DNA of 16,825 bases from contig DANX01000101.1 in the NCBI GenBank assembly GCA_002502295.1, forward strand, positions 1 to 16,825. The letters run 5' to 3'. The first letter of the stretch is position 1, and every line of letters begins with the position of its first letter. Of the stretch, positions 1 to 6,507 are shown one piece after another. Below the pieces are notes generated by a model that worked only from the letters and a program-made list of their open reading frames with translations, was not told where the DNA came from and did not search any database. The stretch comes from Euryarchaeota archaeon UBA561. GTDB taxonomy: Archaea > Thermoplasmatota > Poseidoniia > Poseidoniales > Poseidoniaceae. The translations under genes were made by a program, and so were the position numbers.

Positions 1-335
1 AAGTTTTCGCGCCTGCTGCACCCCGTAGGGTCTGGATTCGTGTCTCAGAATCCATCTCCGGGCTATGTCTCCCAACACCCGTACGCGTCGAAGGCTAGGG
101 GGTCCTTTACACCCCCTACAACCTGATACGCCGCAGACCCATCCTACCTTGATTCACAAACCGTTCCAGGCATTGTGAACTATCCGGCCTTATTCTCAGT
201 TTCCCGAGGTTATTCCAGACGATAGGGCAGGTTATCCACGTGTTACTGAGCAGTATGCCGAGTCCCTAAGACTCACGACTCGCATGGCTTAATCGAACTC
301 CCAAAGCGGTCGCCTCTGGCAGGATCAACCAGATT
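1..335 (-). rRNA. rrs: 16S ribosomal RNA, 5' part (gene runs off the left edge)
   Basis: Read on the minus strand, this begins with a small-subunit rRNA 5' end (CTGGTTGATCCTGCCAG at 316-332). It continues through the conserved stretch around TAACACGTGGATAACC near 230-250 and ends at the archaeal motif ACGGGGTGCAGCAGGCGCGA near 8-27. That motif corresponds to the widely used archaeal 344F primer site, so the window holds about the first 330 bases, part of the 5' domain. The exact mature 5' end is not visible; I place it at about 335. It lies on the same strand and downstream of the ribosomal-protein cluster. Helix 1 is closed by CUGG/CCAG instead of the usual archaeal CCGG/CCGG. Whether a 23S gene follows cannot be seen. 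Confidence 0.96.
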
Positions 336-462
336 TCTCTTGTTTCGATCCTTTGGGCTACTTGTCGCATTGATTTTGATTTTGCTGACCTAAATTGATT
401 GGCGAGAGAATAATGCACTTGAGCTTCTTGCACAAATACGTCATAATCTCGATCACCTACCT

Positions 463-495
463 GACCCCAAAGCCCGAGTAGGCCTGTTTGGGATC
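463..495 (-). other. Hairpin in the presumed 16S leader
   Basis: In the leader RNA, GAUCCCAAA (495-487) can pair with UUUGGGGUC (471-463), giving nine pairs including one G-U. The 15-base loop can form a further short GCC/GGC stem. It lies about 130 bases upstream of the 16S 5' end. It could be a processing or folding element of the pre-rRNA, or chance. No uridine run follows it, so a bacterial-style terminator is unlikely. Confidence 0.35.
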
Positions 496-600
496 GCAAT
501 CGCTTCGGCTTTGCATCAGGGAGGATGGAGACGGTCATTGTCCGAAGACTCTGCCCCCAACGCCGTTCCCATACGACGCAAGCAACCCACCCACATTCAA

Positions 601-615
601 CCCCTATATCAACAT
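601..615 (-). promoter_or_regulatory. Possible TATA box for the 16S rRNA transcript
   Basis: The minus strand reads ATGTTGATATAGGGG here, the nearest thing to an archaeal TATA element in the spacer. Transcription would begin about 25 bases further on, near 575-580, giving a leader of roughly 240 bases. The match to the archaeal consensus is weak and no clear BRE is visible, so this is only a candidate. Readthrough from the protein operon is the alternative. Confidence 0.22.
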
Positions 616-623
616 AACCGCAG

Positions 624-640
624 AAAAACGGCGCTAAAAA
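624..640 (-). terminator. Paired T5 tracts, possible archaeal terminator
   Basis: On the minus strand two runs of five thymidines (640-636 and 628-624) lie 30-46 bases after the stop of the last protein gene. Archaeal RNA polymerase can stop at oligo-T runs without a hairpin. They sit just before the candidate rRNA promoter, a sensible place to end the protein operon. T5 runs are common, so the support is modest. Confidence 0.33.
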
Positions 641-669
641 TGAGGCACTGCAAGCCAAAGACACACGTT

Positions 670-1950
670 TCAGGGCTTCTCTGCTTGGTCAAAGGACCAA
701 AACGAACCCGAGTTGGGCTCAGAGGAAGCCCTGGCAGGAACCTCGGCCTCGTGTTCAACCGCCTCAACGGGTGAAGTTCCCTGGGTAGCGGAAGGCGCCT
801 CCGTAGCCCCTTCAAGGTGTGAGCGGTAGCGCTGTTCATCAACATCCAGCCCTTTCAGGAGGGCGAGAATGGTTGATTCGTGAAGTTGGAGGTCCCCACC
901 GTCTTCGAAAAACACCGGAACGATTGGACCGTTTCTTCTCGAAATGATGAAGTCAAAGCCGGGATGGTCGGTTGTCCAACTGTCGCCTTCGTCGGAATGG
1001 TGCTGCACACGGACCGTTCGTTGCAAGTTGGTTGAAGCAAAATCAACGTCATCCCATGTTGTTTGGAAAGAGGGATATCGGCCGACTCGCTTGCGAACAA
1101 TCTTTCCGGCGGTTATGTGAAAATAGAGTGCTCGTTTGCGAGGGTCCGCAGCTGCCAAGAAGAGAAGACTGATTGGAACAGTGAGGCACAACCCTCCAGG
1201 GAACCCACCACTTTCGTCACTGTCAACGTAGCCGTTTATGGAAGCCTCTGATTCGCCGTCTTGAATCAAAACGTCAAGGCCATCAAACTTGATCATTGCA
1301 AGTCGGTTCATCGGGTCCCCATACTCAACATCGTACAACCAAATGCCATCGTAAGGGTGCGGCTCATCGGCTGAATAAGTTCGTGTGGAGGTGTCCACGG
1401 TGGTCCCGCACCAATCGGGATTGTACTGGCCTACCCTGATCTCAAGATCGGCGTATGTCCAATCGTCGTTGAGGTTGTTTTGTGGCAACAACGTCATGCA
1501 TTCATACTCACCATCAAAGATCTCTCCAAAGACGACGTAGTCATCAACCGCTTCCCAACGGTATTCGTACACGTCTCCTTCCCCGAACGTTTCCCTTACG
1601 TGCTGATCATCACTCACTTCCAACGTGTCCAAAAGGATTACCTCTGGACCTGATAAGGGGACGCAATACAGCGTTCCGGGGAGAAGTTCCCCGGATTCAA
1701 CATGTGACTCGCCACAACCCTCCCCGACGGTCTGAAGGATGCCTGGAGACCCCGCCTGGAAACTTTCACTGACCATAGCGATTGAAATCGTGACGGGAAG
1801 AAAAGCGAACAAGAGGCAGACGATGATACCAATTCTTCGAGGCCCGGAAAGCCGGTGTTCTTGGAAACGAACGACATGACCGTCAACGACCACCCCGTAG
1901 ACAAGAGGATTCTCGTCGGCCCAAAAAAACGGCCTGTCAGCAGAGACCAC
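670..1950 (-). CDS. Two-pass membrane protein of unknown family, short paralog
   Basis: I do not recognise this 426-aa protein as a named family. An inner N-terminus (1-36) is followed by a membrane segment (about 38-60), a mostly acidic outer domain (61-250), a second short membrane segment (about 252-268) and an inner domain starting with basic RKR. The outer domain has four cysteines (79, 96, 151, 181) matching those of the neighbouring paralog, probably two disulfides. Other shared blocks are EVSDDQHVRE (111-120), YRW, NPDWCG, HPYDGIW, WDDVDF (299-304) and VFFEDGGD. A low-complexity linker leads to the end motif GSFWSFDQ. The start is GTG, supported because it lies 33 bases after a copy of the secY 3' tip, just as the paralog does after secY. 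No clear Shine-Dalgarno is seen. A surface sensor or envelope protein is possible; function unknown. Confidence 0.82.
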   Translation of the reverse strand: MVSADRPFFWADENPLVYGVVVDGHVVRFQEHRLSGPRRIGIIVCLLFAFLPVTISIAMVSESFQAGSPGILQTVGEGCGESHVESGELLPGTLYCVPLSGPEVILLDTLEVSDDQHVRETFGEGDVYEYRWEAVDDYVVFGEIFDGEYECMTLLPQNNLNDDWTYADLEIRVGQYNPDWCGTTVDTSTRTYSADEPHPYDGIWLYDVEYGDPMNRLAMIKFDGLDVLIQDGESEASINGYVDSDESGGFPGGLCLTVPISLLFLAAADPRKRALYFHITAGKIVRKRVGRYPSFQTTWDDVDFASTNLQRTVRVQHHSDEGDSWTTDHPGFDFIISRRNGPIVPVFFEDGGDLQLHESTILALLKGLDVDEQRYRSHLEGATEAPSATQGTSPVEAVEHEAEVPARASSEPNSGSFWSFDQAEKP

Positions 1951-1983
1951 GGAAGATAAGGCACAGCGGTCCTATTTGACCGT

Positions 1984-1995
1984 TTACTCGGCACC
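1984..1995 (-). repeat. 12-bp copy of the secY 3' tip (duplication scar)
   Basis: GGTGCCGAGTAA lies directly after the TAG stop of the long paralog. It is identical to the last 12 bases of secY (3669-3658), which encode Gly-Ala-Glu-stop. From its TAA to the next start is 33 bases, equal to the secY-to-long-paralog distance. It is best explained as a trace of a tandem duplication that took the end of secY along with the gene. Confidence 0.7.
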
Positions 1996-3624
1996 CTACT
2001 TGTCAGATTCATCCAAGGTCCAGAATGAGCCTGTGGCTGCACCATCCTTCTTTCCAAAGTCCAGCGGCACGGTTTCTTTGGCTTGCTCCCTCGTGGTGGT
2101 AGCACCCGGCACCGTCTCCTGAACAACAACGGTTTGACCGGAGGATTTGTCCTTACCCATGTCGGCTGTTTCCCGCTTGCGCAAAGCCAAGAGATGATCC
2201 AACAAGCGCTGAGCATCCTCAGCTGAGGAAACTGTGGTCAAGCCAGCTCCATCAAAAAATGGACGCCAATACATTTCCTTAAGCGGACGGTTGCCGTAAG
2301 GTTCCAGCATGAATTCGGGGTTTTCTTCAAATTGAGGATACTTCTCAATAAAGTTCGGATCTGATTCATAATACCAATTTACAATGAACTGGGCCGTATG
2401 GTCGTTCCATTCAGAAACGCCGTTGGATTCAGCAATGTACTGCAATGTTGGACTGGCGAACATTTCCGCCTGCGGATTTTGGATGCGTCCCTGGCGGAAT
2501 TCAACTCCTATGGCAGCCATGAAATCGGTGATGGTTTGGCCGTGAACATTAATGTCGCCTCCGTCTTCAAAAAACAAGGCCATCTCTTGATGGTGGCCGT
2601 GCTTGAACACGATGTTCAATCCATTGTGGTACGTTGACCAGTGTTCAGCCGGTGAGTCTTCCGTCGCAGCGGTCGAGTGTTGCTTTTCCCTGACGCTGCG
2701 AACCACGGTGGTGGCCGGGAAGTCAACATCGGTCCATGTTTTTGAAAGCGACGGAAAGCGCCCGCGACGCTTTCGGATGATGGATTTAGCCCCCCGGTCG
2801 ATCACAAAGACCCGCCGACGCGTGTCTGCTGCAAACAGAAGCACGAGGGTTATGGGGATTGAACAGACCGCCATCTCTGGGGGGAATTCTTCTCCCGCCT
2901 CCCACTCTGCGCGGGCCCGTTCAACGAGGCTCTTGGCGATGTATTGCTGGTGGAACGTTCGGTCGTCGGTGGTTTTGTGCACGCCAAGAGAAGAAGTCAT
3001 AGCGCCGACGTCATGAGCAGCGTACATCCAAACGTCATCGTAGGGGTGAGCGCCCTCTTCGTACACCCGAGTGTCTTGATTTTCGACCGCTGAACCGCAC
3101 CATTCGGGGTACTCAAAATCATCGGCAAAGTCCTCGACCACCCAGTCGTCCGCTAAAACAAACTCAGGAATGTAGCGGTAGCAGGTGTATCGTTCTTCGC
3201 TAACGTAGCCGTACACTACCGAATCGTCGGCGTCCTCCCAGCGGTATTCCCTCACGTAGGTTCCGCCGTATTCCTGGTTCTCGCCGCGTTCGCGAACGTG
3301 TTGGTCTTCACTGACTTCAAGCTCAATGGAATTACTGAAGGTTTCAATTAAGCAGTATGGAGGATTGTTGCCAAGGACGACTTCGGTTTGCCAACTTTCG
3401 CACCCTGCGACACTTGGTGAGTCATCTACGGATTCACCGCCGTCTTGTAACAAGCCAACACTGAACATAATTGAGGAATAAGCCAGACCTAAGACGATGA
3501 CACTGGCCATCACACGCAGTACGGGACTGCCCGATGGCTCCAATCGAATGCCTTGTTCGTCAGTTACCGTGCGATATGCACCGGTTTTTTTCTTGGCCCA
3601 AACGACTGGATGACCGCCCACCAT
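1996..3624 (-). CDS. Two-pass membrane protein of unknown family, long paralog
   Basis: This 542-aa protein is the tandem paralog of the following gene, and I cannot assign it to a named family. Membrane segments lie at about 35-59 and 250-266. The outer domain between them is acidic and has four cysteines at 75, 91, 148 and 176, matching the paralog in order and spacing. The inner domain starts with TRRR and contains VIDRGAKSIIRKR and WTDVDF (297-302), then FFEDGGD. The layout of short strands with a Trp-Asp-Asp-Val block hints at a PH-like fold, but this is a guess. About 100 residues (near 370-480), rich in aromatic and acidic residues, are absent from the short paralog. A low-complexity linker leads to GSFWTLDES near the C-terminus. 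The ATG lies 33 bases after the secY stop, so co-transcription with secY is likely. No strong Shine-Dalgarno is visible. Confidence 0.86.
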   Translation of the reverse strand: MVGGHPVVWAKKKTGAYRTVTDEQGIRLEPSGSPVLRVMASVIVLGLAYSSIMFSVGLLQDGGESVDDSPSVAGCESWQTEVVLGNNPPYCLIETFSNSIELEVSEDQHVRERGENQEYGGTYVREYRWEDADDSVVYGYVSEERYTCYRYIPEFVLADDWVVEDFADDFEYPEWCGSAVENQDTRVYEEGAHPYDDVWMYAAHDVGAMTSSLGVHKTTDDRTFHQQYIAKSLVERARAEWEAGEEFPPEMAVCSIPITLVLLFAADTRRRVFVIDRGAKSIIRKRRGRFPSLSKTWTDVDFPATTVVRSVREKQHSTAATEDSPAEHWSTYHNGLNIVFKHGHHQEMALFFEDGGDINVHGQTITDFMAAIGVEFRQGRIQNPQAEMFASPTLQYIAESNGVSEWNDHTAQFIVNWYYESDPNFIEKYPQFEENPEFMLEPYGNRPLKEMYWRPFFDGAGLTTVSSAEDAQRLLDHLLALRKRETADMGKDKSSGQTVVVQETVPGATTTREQAKETVPLDFGKKDGAATGSFWTLDESDK

Positions 3625-3657
3625 GGGCCAACAACCGTTCTCTTCCTACATGAAGGA

Positions 3658-3669
3658 TTACTCGGCACC
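3658..3669 (-). repeat. 12-bp parent copy of the repeat at 1984-1995
   Basis: GGTGCCGAGTAA forms the final three codons and stop of secY (Gly-Ala-Glu-stop). The identical 12 bases recur behind the long membrane paralog at 1984-1995. The 33-base distance to the next start is the same in both places, which points to a shared origin of the two junctions. Confidence 0.7.
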
Positions 3670-5589
3670 GAAGAACTGGCGTATCATCGGGTGCATTTCC
3701 ATGGCCTGTTCCTTCTGGATTTGCTCGTAAGTACGCAGAATGATACCGACCGCGAGAAGCAGACCGGTACCCGTCGCGTTACCCACCGTACCCAGCAAGT
3801 CAGCACCCGCAGCGAGGAGACCGACAAACGCACCGGAGAAGTAGGTCACCGGTGGAATGTAGTTCTCGAGGATCTTCTCCAAAACCTTGGGGTTCTTTCG
3901 GAACCCGGGAATTTGCATCCCCGTACGTTCAATTTGCTTGGCGACGTCCTTTGTACCCATGTTGGTGGTATCAATCCAAAACTTTGCAAAGACCATCGAA
4001 CCGACGGTCATCAAAGCCACGTAGAAGAACACGTGAACCATGATTTGTGTCAATGAGTGACCGAATACGTCACCCTGCTGATTAAGAAGTGGAATCAACC
4101 AATCGTTCACGCCGTTCACCATGCTCGCATACCACGCAAATCCACCTGAGGCCGTTGTTTGACCAGGCTCATACGTTCCAATGAAGGCTGATGCTGACAT
4201 CCATCCGTTTTGCCCCAGAATTGGCGTCTGACTCAAGGTTGGATGGCTCCAGAACAGGAGCGTGAACATGTTGATGTTGGCAAGAAGTGCAGCCATTAAG
4301 ATGACCGGAATGTTCGAGGCGTAAACCAGACGGATTGGGTACTTCCCACGGTGCCCACGAACCTTTCCGTGGGTCAGTGGCAATTCCAGTTTGCTGGATT
4401 CTGCGTAGGCCACAACGAGGAACACAATGATCGACGATACCAAGGCCGCCACAGGATTAACGTGTGTTAACAACATCACTTCGAATCCGTTCGCTTGAAT
4501 CATTTCGTAGTTGCTTGATTCACGGAACATATAGAAAATCATTGGGAGAGTTCCTGAAGGAGGGTTTTGAATGGAATACGGGACGCCACTGGTGGTAGCA
4601 AGGGGTGAGAGTGTACCCACGAAGGTGGATTGAGCAACACCTGCTGCAATGAACAATGAGATACCTGATCCAATGCCCCACTTGCTGACGAGCTCATCCA
4701 ACAGAAACACAAGATAGGAACCAGCAAACAGTTGCGCGACGATGACGAAGTTTGCCCATCCAAGGCCATATGCATCGATGAGCCACTCACTCGGGTCAAG
4801 GAACCCATAGGTCTGGGGGATTGACTCGATGGGAATCATGATCAAAACCAGCAGTTTCTGAACACCTTGGTACATAGCCTTGTCTTCAGAGTCGCTGAGG
4901 TCAAGACGAATGATCTTGGCACCAGCGAACAATTGCATGATAATGGAGCCCGTAACAATTGGCCCGATACCCAAGTGCATGATGGTACCCGATGCACCAG
5001 CCATGATGGAACGGAATCCACTGAACAAGTCAAGGGCTTGGCCAGAGAGACCGAACAACATGACGTTGGTCATGGCAAAGTAAATGATGAGGACGAAGGT
5101 CGTTGTCCACATCTTTTCATTGAATCGAACGTGGCGTTCGGGTTTGGTGATGGTTGGGTAGACGTCAACGAAACGGCTCAGGGCGTACAGACGGCTGCTT
5201 TGGTCGCCGCTCCACATGAAACACGTCAAGATGGCAGCAGCAGCGAACCCAAGGAGCATGATGCCCACAAGGAAGAAGCCGACACCTTCGTCATAGCCAC
5301 CCCATGCATCAGGACGTACGTACCATACCGCAATCGAGAGGAAAATCAACCAAACCGTTAGTTTTCCGTACCGACCAACAAACGGCATGTCCTTCAATCC
5401 AGGAGGCAAATCACGTTGGAAGCAAAGCATGCAGTAAGCCACATAGATGACTGAGAAGACAAGCCCGAACACGGCAGCGTCACGGGCTTGGCCGCTACCG
5501 GACAGTTCATCTGACTGCCAATAAATCAGGAGGGCATAGTACAGCACCCCCGTCAGTGCGATGGCCCATGGAATTGGCTTGTGCTTCAT
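3658..5589 (-). CDS. secY: Protein translocase subunit SecY with N-terminal membrane extension
   Basis: This is the central channel of the Sec translocon in the cytoplasmic membrane. Canonical features begin near residue 137 (TKPERHVRFNEK at 148-159 before TM1). They continue with the plug region GASGTIMHLGIGPIVTGSII (198-217), the GIGSGISLFI motif (305-314), the ribosome-facing loop near 400-425, and the last cytosolic loop MGTKDVAKQIERTGMQIPGF (544-563). The protein is 643 aa; Methanocaldococcus jannaschii SecY is 436 aa. The extra length is mostly an N-terminal block with about four hydrophobic segments (7-24, 38-57, 76-92, 103-125), plus a large outer loop at 448-510. The first ATG follows AGGTGAT in a 20-base gap after uL15, and the extension is in frame with no sign of a separate gene. 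It closes the ribosomal-protein run, its normal place. Confidence 0.97.
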   Translation of the reverse strand: MKHKPIPWAIALTGVLYYALLIYWQSDELSGSGQARDAAVFGLVFSVIYVAYCMLCFQRDLPPGLKDMPFVGRYGKLTVWLIFLSIAVWYVRPDAWGGYDEGVGFFLVGIMLLGFAAAAILTCFMWSGDQSSRLYALSRFVDVYPTITKPERHVRFNEKMWTTTFVLIIYFAMTNVMLFGLSGQALDLFSGFRSIMAGASGTIMHLGIGPIVTGSIIMQLFAGAKIIRLDLSDSEDKAMYQGVQKLLVLIMIPIESIPQTYGFLDPSEWLIDAYGLGWANFVIVAQLFAGSYLVFLLDELVSKWGIGSGISLFIAAGVAQSTFVGTLSPLATTSGVPYSIQNPPSGTLPMIFYMFRESSNYEMIQANGFEVMLLTHVNPVAALVSSIIVFLVVAYAESSKLELPLTHGKVRGHRGKYPIRLVYASNIPVILMAALLANINMFTLLFWSHPTLSQTPILGQNGWMSASAFIGTYEPGQTTASGGFAWYASMVNGVNDWLIPLLNQQGDVFGHSLTQIMVHVFFYVALMTVGSMVFAKFWIDTTNMGTKDVAKQIERTGMQIPGFRKNPKVLEKILENYIPPVTYFSGAFVGLLAAGADLLGTVGNATGTGLLLAVGIILRTYEQIQKEQAMEMHPMIRQFFGAE

Positions 5590-5609
5590 GATGAATCACC
5601 TGTTCTGGT

Positions 5610-6026
5610 TCACTCGTCTTCCCATTCGTCGTCTCCGCCTGTTTCGACGGAGCCACCTGCGGCTTCCACCTTTTCAGCGGCACGAGCGCTCACTTCGTCG
5701 ACGATGACGGTCAGGGCACTTCGGATTTGGCCGCTTCCAAGCAGCTTGTCAATCCCTTTTTCGGTGAGGTTGACGGTGTCTGCGCCATCGGCCATCTCTT
5801 CGAGTTGGCTGACATTGGCTGTGACGTACACAGTACGCAGTGAAGGATGACGGTTGAAGCCGTGCATACCCCAATGGTTTGGCATGTACTTGATGCGCGT
5901 CATAACACGGTGCTTGTTCATACCAGCGTTTCCTCGGCCACCGCGCTTTCCTGCGCCACGACCTGCTTTCTTTCCGCGACCGTGATATCGGTTGCGTCCA
6001 CGATGTTTGTTTGCTTTCGTACCCAT
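5610..6026 (-). CDS. rpl15: Large subunit ribosomal protein uL15
   Basis: uL15 (138 aa) binds 23S rRNA in the large subunit. The N-terminus has the typical basic glycine-rich tail with RGRNRYHGRGKKAGRGAGKR (10-29), which threads into rRNA. The middle contains the conserved NKHRVMTRIKYMPNHWG block and the C-terminal half has the L18e/L15-type pattern ending in VEAAGGSVE. An acidic tail GGDDEWEDE follows. The ATG at 6026 is preferred over an in-frame GTG three codons earlier because that GTG lies inside the Shine-Dalgarno GAGGTGA. The uL30 stop UGA is part of the same element. Confidence 0.96.
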   Translation of the reverse strand: MGTKANKHRGRNRYHGRGKKAGRGAGKRGGRGNAGMNKHRVMTRIKYMPNHWGMHGFNRHPSLRTVYVTANVSQLEEMADGADTVNLTEKGIDKLLGSGQIRSALTVIVDEVSARAAEKVEAAGGSVETGGDDEWEDE

Positions 6027-6036
6027 CTTTTTCACC

Positions 6037-6507
6037 TCAAATCATTCGCTCGACGAGGTCGCCGATCGCATCGCCACGGGAACCCAGGGCTCCACCAACG
6101 ACAAAACTACGCTTGATTCCGCCCCATCCCTTTGTTCCGCGAGGAGGGTGGAGCCGGAACACACGCTTGAGTCCTGGAATGTCCTTGACTTGCGCCTCAC
6201 CAGCGGTGATGGCCTTCGCAAAGTCTCCGATGTTCTTGTAGTCCGTATGCTCGGCGACAATGGCGTTTGTCAGCGGTGCGTCGCCAACCATTCGGCCACG
6301 TTCAGAAAGCATTCGCTCAACCAAACCTGCATCGGCCTCGCCCCACGTGATGTAGTCCTTGGCCTTCTGAAGCATACCACGGTATTGTGGGTTGTCGGGA
6401 ATAATGACGGCGTGATTCACGCGAGTCAAGTTCATGTGACCCATTGTTTCGCGAATCTTTCGCTCGACCTTTACGTCACTTCGTGCTCGTACAACAATGA
6501 ATGTCAT
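6037..6507 (-). CDS. rpl30: Large subunit ribosomal protein uL30, long archaeal form
   Basis: uL30 (156 aa) is the long archaeal/eukaryotic form, compared with about 60 aa in bacteria. The N-terminal core MTFIVVRARSDVKVERKIRE and the following LNLTRVNHAVIIPDNPQYRGM-type region match the family. The C-terminus keeps the FRLHPPRGTKGWGGIKRSF block seen in archaeal uL30. The start overlaps the uS5 stop by four bases (ATGA), which suggests coupled translation. Confidence 0.96.
   Translation of the reverse strand: MTFIVVRARSDVKVERKIRETMGHMNLTRVNHAVIIPDNPQYRGMLQKAKDYITWGEADAGLVERMLSERGRMVGDAPLTNAIVAEHTDYKNIGDFAKAITAGEAQVKDIPGLKRVFRLHPPRGTKGWGGIKRSFVVGGALGSRGDAIGDLVERMI

Larger units (their letters stand above)
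336..669 (-). other. Spacer and presumed 16S rRNA leader
   Basis: This 334-base stretch separates the last protein gene from 16S rRNA. I see no convincing gene in it. The one long open frame on the minus strand runs straight through the 16S 5' end, so it is not credible as a protein. In transcription order the spacer holds two T5 tracts just after the upstream stop, a weak TATA-like box, a 9-bp hairpin about 130 bases before the 16S 5' end, and an A-rich final stretch. The 5' half of the rRNA processing stem should lie here, but its partner beyond the 16S 3' end is outside the window. Confidence 0.6.

Noticed and set aside
266..664. Open frame of 132 codons on the minus strand between the short membrane paralog and 16S
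   Set aside because: It runs through the 16S 5' end and its sequence resembles no family; the overlap with conserved rRNA makes a protein very unlikely.
3625..3657. Short inverted repeat CTTC/GAAG between secY and the long paralog as a terminator
   Set aside because: It has only four pairs and no T run, so it is too weak to support.
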